Below, piece by piece: positions 50,085 to 57,583 of a stretch of DNA of 64,000 nucleotides. Location of the stretch: the NCBI RefSeq assembly GCF_000407545.1, contig NZ_ASWH01000001.1, forward strand, positions 1,069,501 through 1,133,500. Direction: 5' to 3'. The notes beneath the pieces were generated by a model, which ran no database searches, had not been told where the DNA came from, and saw only the letters and a program-made list of their open reading frames with translations. Position 1 is the first letter of the stretch, and each line of letters starts with the position of its first letter. Source of the DNA: Enterococcus gilvus ATCC BAA-350. Lineage in GTDB: Bacteria; Bacillota; Bacilli; Lactobacillales; Enterococcaceae. The position numbers and the translations under genes are program-made.

Positions 50085-50451
50085 TCGAGAAAAAATTTAT
50101 CCATTCCCAACAAACGAAAAAATAGATGTAGAATTTCCTATGGCACGTTCTAAAAGCAATGATGACGGAGGTGGAGGAGATATGTCAAACTATGTAACTA
50201 AAGAAGAATTCAATGAAGTGATTAAGGATTTAACTCATCAAATCGAATTAAATCAAGTAACACTTTTATCTAAGTTCGAATCTGTTAATAATAAAATAGA
50301 CTCCATATCAGAAACTATTCCTGACAAATTGCAAATCGCATTAAATGAACAAAGTAAAGAAGATAGAAAAGATGCTGTCGAAACACGCCGATATATTATA
50401 GGTACAATAGTTATCGGTCTTTTGAGTTTAGCAATATCTTTATTTACTTAA
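50077..50451 (+). CDS. unknown tail-anchored coiled-coil protein
   Basis: About 124 residues from ATG 50077. A Gly/Asp-rich N-terminal linker (NDDGGGGD), a helical coiled-coil region (about 45-105) and a C-terminal membrane helix (YIIGTIVIGLLSLAISLF) with almost nothing after it. It would face the cytoplasm. Together with the previous gene it forms a two-gene cassette. Function unknown. Confidence 0.7.
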   Translation: MSNREKIYPFPTNEKIDVEFPMARSKSNDDGGGGDMSNYVTKEEFNEVIKDLTHQIELNQVTLLSKFESVNNKIDSISETIPDKLQIALNEQSKEDRKDAVETRRYIIGTIVIGLLSLAISLFT

Positions 50452-50460
50452 AACTAAAAC

Positions 50461-50500
50461 ACCCTCTACAGCCTTAGTTGGTTGTGGAGGGTTTATTTTT
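50461..50500 (+). terminator. terminator of moron cassette
   Basis: ACCCTCTACA (50461-50470) pairs with TGTGGAGGGT (50483-50492), followed by TTATTTTTAT. It separates this cassette from the convergent - strand pair. Confidence 0.85.
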
Positions 50501-50753
50501 ATATTCTCATCATTTCAAACTCCATCATGATCTTCGTCTTGCTAATAACCGCATACTTCTTCACCACAAACTGTTTCCTACTATTGTACTCACCAGCAAC
50601 TGCAATTCGCATGCCGTCCTCGACATCAGCAAGAAAATTCAACGAGTGACCAGCAATCAAGCAGCTGCTATCATCAAGCTTAAAATAGACGAGGGGACGC
50701 TCAGAATACTTGATTATCTTGATACTACTCACAATACCACTTCTAGTTTGCAT
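50499..50753 (-). CDS. unknown small protein of SOS-type operon
   Basis: 84 residues from ATG 50753 (RBS GAGGTGATCC). Beta-rich and OB-fold-like (SGIVSSIKIIKYSERPLVYFKLDDSS; GMRIAVAGEYNSRKQFVVKKYAV). No family recognised. Second gene of a - strand operon with an SOS-box promoter. Small genes of this kind accompany UmuC/UvrX-like polymerases in enterococcal elements, but no polymerase is present here. Confidence 0.6.
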   Translation of the reverse strand: MQTRSGIVSSIKIIKYSERPLVYFKLDDSSCLIAGHSLNFLADVEDGMRIAVAGEYNSRKQFVVKKYAVISKTKIMMEFEMMRI

Positions 50754-50768
50754 ATGGATCACCTCAAC

Positions 50769-50987
50769 TTAATTTCTTTTTAAATCAGCTTCAATGATAT
50801 ATCGTTTCTTTATTTTTCCATTTTTGATAACCGTTTCTTCTCTGAGAGAAACAGGCTGCTCCGAATCTGCATGAGTAAGATAGGCTAGCATTTCTATATC
50901 AATATTTGTTTTTGTCTGTTTGCTACAATTTTTATAAAAACCAGCATATTCAGCTCCAATATTTCTTCTTATAAAATCTTCCATCAT
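50769..50987 (-). CDS. small protein, SOS-box-controlled (possible YolD-like)
   Basis: 72 residues from ATG 50987 (RBS GAGGTGATCGG). Helical N-terminal half and a charged C-terminus (LREETVIKNGKIKKRYIIEADLKRN). Loosely similar to small YolD-like SOS proteins. I am not sure. Lies 20 bp from the LexA-type box. Confidence 0.55.
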   Translation of the reverse strand: MMEDFIRRNIGAEYAGFYKNCSKQTKTNIDIEMLAYLTHADSEQPVSLREETVIKNGKIKKRYIIEADLKRN

Positions 50988-51005
50988 ACCGATCACCTCA
51001 CGGAC

Positions 51006-51035
51006 ATTATACAAACGTATGTTCTGATTTGTAAA
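51006..51035 (-). promoter_or_regulatory. SOS-box promoter of right-end operon
   Basis: On the - strand TTTACA (51035-51030), 18 bp, TATAAT (51011-51006). Between them the + strand reads CAAACGTATGTTCT (51012-51025), a near match to the LexA/DinR consensus (AAAC-N4-GTTC). The box covers the spacer, as in typical SOS promoters. Confidence 0.65.
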
Positions 51036-51060
51036 GCGAACAATTTATTAAGAATTCTGA

Positions 51061-51150
51061 TATAATGTGGGTGCGGAAGATGATTGGATCACAACAGGTA
51101 AGCTTGATGGAATGGTAGCGATTGGAAATATTTTTGAGTATGTGGTTTGA
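51061..51150 (+). pseudogene. truncated fragment resembling YopX C-terminus
   Basis: An open frame of 29 codons ending at TGA 51148 reads TTGKLDGMVAIGNIFEYVV at its C-terminus, similar to the ending of YopX-type proteins (VIGNIYENPELL). There is no start codon or RBS. Probably a leftover end of a displaced phage gene. Short, so uncertain. Confidence 0.35.
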
Positions 51151-51303
51151 AGTATTTTCAAGATGTGTTTTTTTAATCGAAAATAGGGATTACGCATGAA
51201 TTACGCAAAAAATAATCTGCTCGCAAAAGTATAGTAGCTTATAAAAAAGGCACTGTAAGTGATTATGAGTTATTTATTTTTTGTCAGACTTTATCTAGAA
51301 GCC

Positions 51304-51315
51304 CGTCACCCGCTT
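51304..51315 (+). other. attR core
   Basis: CGTCACCCGCTT, identical to attL. The base sequence beyond it (51316 on) is host DNA that originally followed tRNA-Gly. Confidence 0.87.
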
Positions 51316-51319
51316 TTTG

Positions 51320-51367
51320 AAGCATCGTGGACTTGATTGTGATCAGTCGCGGTGCTTTTGGTATTTT
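51320..51367 (+). terminator. displaced native tRNA-Gly terminator
   Basis: AAGCA..(T)CG(T)GGACT pairs with AGTCGCGGTGCTT including wobble pairs, followed by a T-rich tract. It sits just outside attR and would have ended the tRNA transcript before phage insertion. Confidence 0.6.
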
Positions 51368-51413
51368 TTACTTTTCTTTTGGCGGACTCTTGCTATTCAA
51401 TCTGTGCTTGATG

Positions 51414-51510
51414 TATGCTAAAGGTGATGTGGGAGGGTTCTCCCACTCAGGGGTATTTATCCTTATTAAACCAACGTTTGTGGCTGAGCGTTGGTTTTTT
51501 TATATTTTTT
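51414..51510 (+). ncRNA. candidate small RNA
   Basis: Promoter-like TTGCTA (51390-51395), 18 bp, TATGCT (51414-51419). Then a perfect hairpin GTGGGAG-GGTT-CTCCCAC (51429-51446) and an intrinsic terminator AACCAACG/CGTTGGTT (51469-51496) with a long T run. About 80 nt transcript in host DNA just right of attR. No target can be inferred. Confidence 0.5.
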
Positions 51511-51692
51511 TTTAAGCGAATTATGCATGGATGATTAGTTGTGATTTTAACCGGTAAACGAAGAAAACTCGTTTAATGAAGGCTTTTTTATGGGGATTCA
51601 TAAAAAGCTTTTCCTTGAATGCTGTAGCGTTCTTAGCTGGACAAGACGATATTGGTGACTAAACTCTAAAAACGGTATCGGAAACAGACACG

Positions 51693-51717
51693 AAAAAATC
51701 CCCCGATATGGAGGATT
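51693..51717 (-). terminator. terminator of CPBP gene
   Basis: On the - strand AATCCTCC pairs with GGGGGATT and is followed by TTTTTT, overlapping the stop codon. Confidence 0.75.
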
Positions 51718-52405
51718 ACGTGGTGATTCCAAAAAAGCTTAATACAAATAGTAGAAGAGCGGGAAACATCGAGTTCATTGTATTTAACATCCAGTGAACC
51801 ATAATAGATCCCCAGATATTTTTAGTAAATAAATAGATCAAGCCTAAGTAAACACCCAATACCATATAGGGAATCATGGCATAGACATTCCCGTTAAAAT
51901 TGTTCCAATGAACCAGCCCGAATAAGATTCCTTGAACGAAAAGCATGACGATCCGTAAAAATCCATTGGAAAACTTTCCTAGCAATAAATAGCGAAACGT
52001 CAATTCTTCAGCAAAAGGAGCAATAAACGGTGAGACAGCGGCCAAGACGGCCCAACCAGCACTGAGTGTTTGCCCAGAAGTGTTCTCTGAACTGCGAAGC
52101 TGAAGAAGTTCACTAGGAATCATTCTGCGTACGAAACTGAGTATAAAGAAAGCGATCGCGACTAAGACGATACTCAACAGCAATTTAAGAAAAAGTCTAT
52201 GACGATATAGTTGCCACTGTTCCTTTAGAAAATCATGAAATAAGTAAATCATAATCAGAAAACCTGCTAGAAATAAACCAGTTGAACTTAACAAAGAAAT
52301 TTTTGGGTCCTTATCAAGATGAAGGAGCGGAAAAAGGTAGTCGCCTATCAATAATTCCAAAGGGATTATCAGAAGTCCCCACCATTGTTTTTTTGTTGCT
52401 TCCAT
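51716..52405 (-). CDS. CPBP family intramembrane metalloprotease
   Basis: 229 residues from ATG 52405 (RBS GAAAGAGAGG). The frame is open upstream but unlikely to be translated. About six hydrophobic helices. Motifs EELTFRYLLL (EExxxR), HWNNF and HWMLNT are the zinc-site signature of CPBP (CAAX-type/Abi) proteases. Such enzymes process membrane proteins or bacteriocin-related peptides. The target here is unknown. Confidence 0.88.
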   Translation of the reverse strand: MEATKKQWWGLLIIPLELLIGDYLFPLLHLDKDPKISLLSSTGLFLAGFLIMIYLFHDFLKEQWQLYRHRLFLKLLLSIVLVAIAFFILSFVRRMIPSELLQLRSSENTSGQTLSAGWAVLAAVSPFIAPFAEELTFRYLLLGKFSNGFLRIVMLFVQGILFGLVHWNNFNGNVYAMIPYMVLGVYLGLIYLFTKNIWGSIMVHWMLNTMNSMFPALLLFVLSFFGITT

Positions 52406-52497
52406 ATCGTTACCTCTCTTTCTTGCATAAGTGTAAAAAAATAGGCAAGAAGTGTAAAGCAATATGAACGAAAGAAAAATTTCTTTTGGCAACTTTT

Positions 52498-52506
52498 TGG
52501 TATAAT
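52498..52506 (+). promoter_or_regulatory. extended -10 promoter of NfeD-like/slipin pair
   Basis: TGGTATAAT, an extended -10 about 34 bp upstream of the GTG start, without a strong -35. Confidence 0.5.
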
Positions 52507-52539
52507 CAAAAGAAGCTAATAAAAAGGGGTTGAGAGAGT

Positions 52540-52767
52540 GTGGATTATCAGATGCAAAAGACCATGGGGAAATGTTTTCGCAGCAAGGGAACAAGTGTTA
52601 TTGGAACAATCCGAATTCTAGGCAGTTGGTATGATTTTAAAGTAGTAAACGGGCCTCCAGAGATAGGCGACATGTTGGAGGTCATTGATTTTACCAGTCG
52701 TGAATTGCTTGTTGTCATCAATAATAATTTAGAAGAAAGTGATGTGAATTATCTTGTTCATCGTTAA
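52540..52767 (+). CDS. NfeD-like OB-fold protein (short)
   Basis: 75 residues, GTG start. Sequence KCFRSKGTSVIGTIRILGSWYDFKVVNGPPEIGDMLEVIDFTSRELLVV resembles the OB-fold of NfeD, which normally sits in a membrane protein next to slipins. Here only the OB fold is encoded, with no membrane helices. It overlaps the slipin start by 14 bp, which supports a functional pair. Confidence 0.65.
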   Translation: MDYQMQKTMGKCFRSKGTSVIGTIRILGSWYDFKVVNGPPEIGDMLEVIDFTSRELLVVINNNLEESDVNYLVHR

Positions 52768-53698
52768 TATTATCTTATTTATAATCATAGCTGTCGTCGT
52801 TTTGTTTATCATTAGTCAGTTGGTAGTCATTGTTCAGCAAGGGGAAGTCAAGGTCGTAGAAAGCTTTGGGAAGTATGTAAAAACAATCGACCCGGGACTG
52901 CATTTTCTGATCCCTATTTTATATGTTGTGCGCCGTCGTGTGTCATTAAAGCAAACGCCTATTCAGATCGAACCGCAAAGTGTGATTACTCGAGACAATG
53001 TAATCGTAGAGATCGATGAAGCGATAAAATATCACGTGACAGATGCACGGGCTTTTGTGTATGATAATGAAGATTCTGTCACGTCTATGATCCAAGATTG
53101 CCAATCCAATTTACGAGGCATCATTGGTAAAATGGAACTGAACGAGGTATTAAACGGCACAGAAGAAATCAATGTTAATCTTTACGAGAGTGTGAAGGAC
53201 ATTACGGCCGGTTATGGCTTATCCATAGATCGGATCAATATCGGAGAGATTTCGGTTTCCAACGAGATCATCAATTCGATGAATAAGTTAATTACTGCTA
53301 GTCGAGACAAAGAATCCTTGATCACCATTTCGGAAGGGAAAAAACAGTCTGTGATTTTAGAGTCTGAAGCAAAATCCTCTGAAATGCAGATCGATGCGGA
53401 AGCTCGAGCAAGACAAACTAAAATCGATGCAGATGCCCGCGCCGAACGGACGAAAATCGATGCAGCAGCAGAGGCGGAACGGATTGAAAAGATCACCGAA
53501 GCGGAAACTTCTCGAATCAGAGAAATCAATAAAGCCATTGCAGAAAGTAATTTGACGGATGAAATGATTGCCTACTTGGGGATCGAAGCCTTCAAGCACG
53601 TTGTTGAAAACAATGGCAATACTGTTATTATGCCAAGTAATTTAACCGAACTCGGCAATGTACCGGCAATCAAGGAAATTTGGAAACAAACGAACTAA
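52754..53698 (+). CDS. slipin/SPFH (band 7) family protein
   Basis: 314 residues, TTG start overlapping the upstream gene. An N-terminal membrane helix (IVNIILFIIIAVVVLFIISQL) is followed by an SPFH domain (about 30-190; QQGEVKVVESFGKYVKTIDPG, PQSVITRDNVIVEID) and a helical stalk with three 11-residue repeats of the type KIDAxARAERT. Slipins form membrane microdomain scaffolds. Confidence 0.92.
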   Translation: MFIVNIILFIIIAVVVLFIISQLVVIVQQGEVKVVESFGKYVKTIDPGLHFLIPILYVVRRRVSLKQTPIQIEPQSVITRDNVIVEIDEAIKYHVTDARAFVYDNEDSVTSMIQDCQSNLRGIIGKMELNEVLNGTEEINVNLYESVKDITAGYGLSIDRINIGEISVSNEIINSMNKLITASRDKESLITISEGKKQSVILESEAKSSEMQIDAEARARQTKIDADARAERTKIDAAAEAERIEKITEAETSRIREINKAIAESNLTDEMIAYLGIEAFKHVVENNGNTVIMPSNLTELGNVPAIKEIWKQTN

Positions 53699-53741
53699 AG
53701 AGATTCGTGTGATGGGAGACACTAATAGTAGAAAGTAGGAG

Positions 53742-54455
53742 TTGAGAACCATCGCAGCAAAGAAGCAAGCACCAAAAATTATTTCCGCAATCGTCATTGC
53801 GTTGGCCGGGATATATGGACTTTATTCCCAGATAGCACCGGAAAGCCAATCAGGAAATTCAAACAAGGAAGTCGCTATAAGTCAGTTATCAGAGATTCCT
53901 GAGTATGACGGTGAGCATCAAACAATTGAGATAAATCATAACCAACCTGATTTTTCTAAAAAGGATCTTTCTCTTGAGCAGCGTACTTGGACAAGCTTTT
54001 CTGATCTCGACGCGTTGAATCGAGTTGGCGTTGCAAATGCGATGTTAGGAAAAGAATTGATGCCCCACCAAGAACGGGAACGCTTATTTGTCAAACCGAC
54101 CGGCTGGCATCAAAAATTTTACAACGATGAGCCTTTGTATAATCGAGCCCATTTGATCGCCTATCAATTTTCAGGAGAAAATAACAATCTTAAAAACTTG
54201 ATGACGGGAACAGCTTCACTGAATGACCCTGGGATGAACGATCACGAAAAGGAAATCGGAAATTATATACGTAAAACCAATCACCATGTCCGTTATCGGG
54301 TGACGCCTTATTTCAAAGGGGAAGAATTGGTTGCGCGAGGCATTCAAATGGAGGCGGAAAGTATCGAAGATGATCAAATTTCCTTTAACCTTTTTGTTTA
54401 TAATGTGCAAGAAGGCATTACGATTGATTATCAAACAGGCTACTCGCAAAAGTAG
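53742..54455 (+). CDS. membrane-anchored DNA/RNA non-specific endonuclease
   Basis: 237 residues by the TTG start. A membrane helix (KIISAIVIALAGIYGLY) is followed by a nuclease domain with the YNRAHLIAYQFSGENNNLKNLMTGT motif (H-N-N type, EndA/NucA-like). It lies outside the cell and may supply nucleotides or process incoming DNA. The start is uncertain, as TTG is almost on the AGGAG, whereas an ATC codon at 53751 has ideal spacing. Confidence 0.85.
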   Translation: MRTIAAKKQAPKIISAIVIALAGIYGLYSQIAPESQSGNSNKEVAISQLSEIPEYDGEHQTIEINHNQPDFSKKDLSLEQRTWTSFSDLDALNRVGVANAMLGKELMPHQERERLFVKPTGWHQKFYNDEPLYNRAHLIAYQFSGENNNLKNLMTGTASLNDPGMNDHEKEIGNYIRKTNHHVRYRVTPYFKGEELVARGIQMEAESIEDDQISFNLFVYNVQEGITIDYQTGYSQK

Positions 54456-54460
54456 TAAAG

Positions 54461-54490
54461 AAATCACCCAAATTTGGGTGATTTTTTATT
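54461..54490 (+). terminator. terminator of nuclease gene
   Basis: AAATCACCCAAA and TTTGGGTGATTT form a perfect stem with almost no loop, then TTTTATT. Confidence 0.8.
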
Positions 54491-54570
54491 AGAAAAAGTC
54501 GTTATCCTATTGTTATTATGAGAAATTTCCTTGAGAATAAAGAAGAAGCTAAAGGAGAGGGGTGCGAACA

Positions 54571-55212
54571 ATGGAAGAGTACCAACGGGAACGTTATCTG
54601 GCTGCAGCAATGACGCTTAGTAAAAAATTAGCGCGCCGACAATTTCAACCAATCATTTGTCGAAATTTAGAGGAAGCAGCAGATCATGCGTTAGATATGA
54701 TTGATCCGAACAAGACAGTAGGGCTTGGCGGCTCTATTACAGTGGAACAATCTGGGATAATTGAAAGGTTGTATCAGCGTGATCAGAAAATGATTGATCG
54801 CGAACAAACGAATTCGGTGGAAGCGCGGCATCAAGTGATGAAGCAAGCGTTGACTGCTGATTATTTTTTGACTAGTATCAACGGGATCTCTGAAGAGGGA
54901 GAATTGGTAAACGTCGATAGTGTTGGCAACAGGGTAGCTGCGTTAACGTATGGACCAGATAGAGTAATCGCATTTGTCAGTATGAGAAAAGTGTATGGGA
55001 ATCTTGAGACTACCTTAGAAATGGTTCGCAAAAACACGGCGCCATTGAATGCCCACCGTTTAGGGTTAGAAAAGACCCCTTGTATAAAGAAAGGTACTTG
55101 CGGAGACTGTCTGAACACAGAATGCATTTGTAATACGATCGCGATTACTCGCCGCTCAATGGAGAAAGACCGCATCCTTTTATTTTTGATCCTTGAAGAT
55201 GTTGGGTTATAG
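54571..55212 (+). CDS. LUD domain protein (lactate-utilisation type)
   Basis: 213 residues from ATG 54571 (RBS AAAGGAGAGG). VGLGGSITVEQSGIIERL and LTADYFLTSINGISEEGELVNVDSVGNRVAALTYGP are typical of the LUD fold. A cysteine-rich segment KGTCGDCLNTECICN (about 173-187) could bind metal. LutC-type relatives act in lactate oxidation. No lutA/B genes are nearby, so the role here is uncertain. Confidence 0.8.
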   Translation: MEEYQRERYLAAAMTLSKKLARRQFQPIICRNLEEAADHALDMIDPNKTVGLGGSITVEQSGIIERLYQRDQKMIDREQTNSVEARHQVMKQALTADYFLTSINGISEEGELVNVDSVGNRVAALTYGPDRVIAFVSMRKVYGNLETTLEMVRKNTAPLNAHRLGLEKTPCIKKGTCGDCLNTECICNTIAITRRSMEKDRILLFLILEDVGL

Positions 55213-55237
55213 GAGAGTATTTTATAGAGAACACAAA

Positions 55238-55263
55238 AAAACCGAGGAATTTTCCTCGGTTTT
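55238..55263. terminator. bidirectional terminator between LUD and clpP
   Basis: AAAACCGAGGAA (55238-55249) pairs with TTCCTCGGTTTT (55252-55263), flanked by A and T runs. Confidence 0.85.
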
Positions 55264-55269
55264 CTGTGT

Positions 55270-55863
55270 TTAGCTTAAAGAACTGCTGTTTTCCATTACT
55301 TCATCGATCAAACCGTAAGCTTTTGCTTCGTCGGCAGACATGAAGTTATCACGATCTGTGTCACGTTCAATGACTTCGATCGGTTGACCAGTACGTTCAG
55401 ACAAAATGTTGTTTAAACGTTCGCGGGTCTTCAAAATGTGGCGAGCAGCGATTTCAATCTCTGTTGCTTGTCCTTGCGCACCACCAAGAGGTTGGTGGAT
55501 CATGATCTCAGCGTTTGGCAATGCAAAACGTTTGCCTTTCGCGCCAGCGGTCAACAGGAAGCTTCCCATAGAAGCAGCCATACCAAGTACAATGGTTTGC
55601 ACATCGGCTTTGACAAAATTCATTGTGTCAAAAATCGCTAAACCGGCAGATACGCTACCACCTGGTGAATTGATGTAAAGATAAATATCCTTTTCAGAGT
55701 CTTGGGCATCCAAGAAAAGTAATTGGGCGATAATAGTGTTCGCCATATCATCGTTCACTTCACCGCTTAACATGATGATGCGGTCTTTCAATAAACGAGA
55801 ATAAATGTCGTAAGCACGTTCGCCACGAGATGATTGTTCAATGACTGTAGGGACTAAATTCAT
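55270..55863 (-). CDS. clpP: ATP-dependent Clp protease proteolytic subunit
   Basis: 197 residues. The catalytic triad is Ser98 ([11 protein letters not shown]), His123 (MIHQPLGG) and Asp172 (ERDTDRDNF). ClpP forms a 14-mer with ClpX/ClpC for protein quality control and regulator turnover. RBS AAGGAGG. Regulated by CtsR as judged by the operator upstream. Confidence 0.97.
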   Translation of the reverse strand: MNLVPTVIEQSSRGERAYDIYSRLLKDRIIMLSGEVNDDMANTIIAQLLFLDAQDSEKDIYLYINSPGGSVSAGLAIFDTMNFVKADVQTIVLGMAASMGSFLLTAGAKGKRFALPNAEIMIHQPLGGAQGQATEIEIAARHILKTRERLNNILSERTGQPIEVIERDTDRDNFMSADEAKAYGLIDEVMENSSSLS

Positions 55864-55938
55864 AGTGAATCCTCCTTAAAAATAGTGTTCGTAATTTAGT
55901 TTAGCACAAACGAGGTTGGATTGCTAAAACTTAAAGAA

Positions 55939-55968
55939 AGTATACAACGTTGGTCAGTTTTGGTCAAA
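55939..55968 (-). promoter_or_regulatory. clpP promoter with CtsR operator
   Basis: On the - strand TTGACC (55967-55962), 17 bp, TATACT (55944-55939), a strong promoter. The + strand reads GGTCAGT-TTT-GGTCAAA at 55952-55968, a CtsR box (second heptad perfect, first 5 of 7) overlapping -35 and spacer. Confidence 0.82.
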
Positions 55969-56253
55969 TGGAAGGCTTCGATTTTTAAGACGTATCAAAC
56001 TATCCTAGAAACACGAAAATATGGTACTATTAATAACGAAAAGAACAAACTATTCATTCGTTGATTTTATTTTTATCGTGTATCCTTCAAAAAATGGTAT
56101 ATCACAGAAAAATGTTATAAATTAGACGAGCTTTTTTTATTTATATCTTTAAAAGCGATCGTCTCATTTTTTAAATTTTCAAAGGGATCGCATAGTGAAC
56201 AGCGACGTGTTTTTAAAGAAATAGTCCTTAATAGGAACTGGGAGGGAACAAAT
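55969..56253. other. leader/intergenic region before unknown membrane gene
   Basis: Contains a hairpin AGACG-AGCTTTT...AAAAGC-GAT-CGTCT (56124-56164) followed by CATTTTTT, possibly a terminator or attenuator. A TATGGTACTAT promoter-like sequence lies near 56018-56028. No gene is visible. Confidence 0.4.
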
Positions 56254-56769
56254 GTGGAAATTGCATTAATCGGACTAATCGGTGTATTGATCGGGGCAGG
56301 CTTGACGGGGATCGCCGTCTACTTTGTTTTTAGATATATTGATTCGCGCCATATTCGTGAAAGAGAACTGGAACATCAGGTCAAAGAAATCGAGACAATT
56401 AACCTTTTAAACAAGAAAATCAATGAGGTTTTATCAAAGCGCAATGTGATGATGCAAGAATATGTATCCTTTAATTCATTTGATGATTGCTACATTACGA
56501 TTGATGACTTTATCTACTTGAACTCATTCACAGCGCAAAATAATTTTTATTTGCCAAACTATTTAATTGAAGAATTCTTCAAAAATATTTCCCATCGAAA
56601 AGTTATTTTATCCCCTGAAGAAACGGTCAAAATCGGCGGCTATACTTATAAAGGCGGGCGGATTGTGATGGAGACCTTCTCTGAACAACTTTTAGAAATA
56701 TTGAACGAGAAAAAACAAAAATTATCTCGCTCAACAAAACAACCATTACGCTATTTTAACGTACAATAA
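56254..56769 (+). CDS. unknown membrane-anchored coiled-coil protein
   Basis: 171 residues, GTG start with CTGGGAGGG. One N-terminal membrane helix (ALIGLIGVLIGAGLTGIAVYFVF), a coiled coil (about 33-70), and a soluble C-terminal domain (SFDDCYITIDDFIYLNSF). No recognised family. A possible attenuator hairpin lies in its leader. Confidence 0.7.
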   Translation: MEIALIGLIGVLIGAGLTGIAVYFVFRYIDSRHIRERELEHQVKEIETINLLNKKINEVLSKRNVMMQEYVSFNSFDDCYITIDDFIYLNSFTAQNNFYLPNYLIEEFFKNISHRKVILSPEETVKIGGYTYKGGRIVMETFSEQLLEILNEKKQKLSRSTKQPLRYFNVQ

Positions 56770-56848
56770 TACATTCACGAATACTCGTGAGCAGACTTAT
56801 GTCAGGTTATTGAAAAATGATCGTTGACTACGGACGAGGTGACTATAG

Positions 56849-57583
56849 ATGACAGTAATTATTGCTCATCGCGGGAGTGCTGGAACACATCCAGAGAATA
56901 CATTGCCTGCGTTTATGGAAGCAGTGCGAGCCGGTGCAGACGGGATCGAACTGGATGTTCAATTAACTGCGGATCAGCAGTTAGTCGTGATTCATGATGA
57001 GAGCGTTGATCGAACGACTGACGGAAAGGGCTTGATCCGTGAGTTGACATTAAAGGAAATAAAAAAACTAGATGCTGGAAGCTGGTTTGATGAAAAATAC
57101 CAAGCAACGAAGATTTCGACCTTGCAGGAAGTCTTGAACCTCTTGCTGCAAATGCGCTTTCGCGGTTTTTTGTGTATTGAGATCAAAACAAATAAATTCC
57201 ATTATCCTGGGATCGAAGAAAAAATATCGGCGGTCATGACTAGTAAAGAGTGGCCATTTACGTATTGGTATGCAAGTTTCAATATTGATTCGCTGCACAT
57301 CATGCATCAATTTGAACCGGATGCTCAATATGATCTGATTCAAAAAAATGACTTAGAAAAAAGCCAAGTCGTTCTAGATACTGATTTTATTGAGGGCTTG
57401 CATCCTAGTTATGATTGGGTCAAACAGAATCCAGAAATCGCCAAAAACTATGAGAAAACCATCCGTCCGTGGACGCCAAATCTGTACGAGACGATGATGA
57501 CTTGTTATGAAAAGAACCTCGCTGGAATCATCACTGATTTTCCGGAAAAAGCGATTCGTGCGAGAAGCAGGTATAAGCAATGA
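56849..57583 (+). CDS. glycerophosphodiester phosphodiesterase
   Basis: 244 residues. HRG in IIAHRGSAGTHPENTLPAF, GIELDVQLTAD and VVIHDESVDRTTDG are the catalytic and metal-binding motifs of the GDPD family, which releases glycerol 3-phosphate from lipid headgroup diesters. No signal peptide. Stop overlaps the miaA start (ATGA). Confidence 0.93.
   Translation: MTVIIAHRGSAGTHPENTLPAFMEAVRAGADGIELDVQLTADQQLVVIHDESVDRTTDGKGLIRELTLKEIKKLDAGSWFDEKYQATKISTLQEVLNLLLQMRFRGFLCIEIKTNKFHYPGIEEKISAVMTSKEWPFTYWYASFNIDSLHIMHQFEPDAQYDLIQKNDLEKSQVVLDTDFIEGLHPSYDWVKQNPEIAKNYEKTIRPWTPNLYETMMTCYEKNLAGIITDFPEKAIRARSRYKQ

Larger units (their letters stand above)
11390..51315. mobile_element. prophage, siphovirus type, about 39.9 kb
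   Basis: Bounded by a 12-bp direct repeat CGTCACCCGCTT (11390-11401 and 51304-51315) at the 3' end of tRNA-Gly. It carries integrase, lysogeny switch, recombination/replication, small early genes, ArpU regulator, a structured RNA, packaging, head, tail, baseplate and lysis genes, all apparently uninterrupted. The Minor_capsid_1/2/3, Gp15, Dit and hub genes place it with SPP1/A118-like siphoviruses of Firmicutes. No broken essential gene is seen, so it may be inducible. Confidence 0.95.
51036..51692. other. intergenic region across the right prophage end
   Basis: No clear gene. It holds a YopX-like fragment, attR (51304-51315), the displaced host tRNA terminator (51320-51367) and a candidate small RNA (51414-51510). 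The - strand CPBP gene ends at 51716. The short + frame at 51327-51515 runs through the terminator hairpins and is unlikely to be coding. Confidence 0.6.

Noticed and set aside
51327..51515. 62-codon + frame right of attR
   Set aside because: Runs through two hairpins and a terminator. No RBS and a TTG start. Better explained as noncoding RNA.
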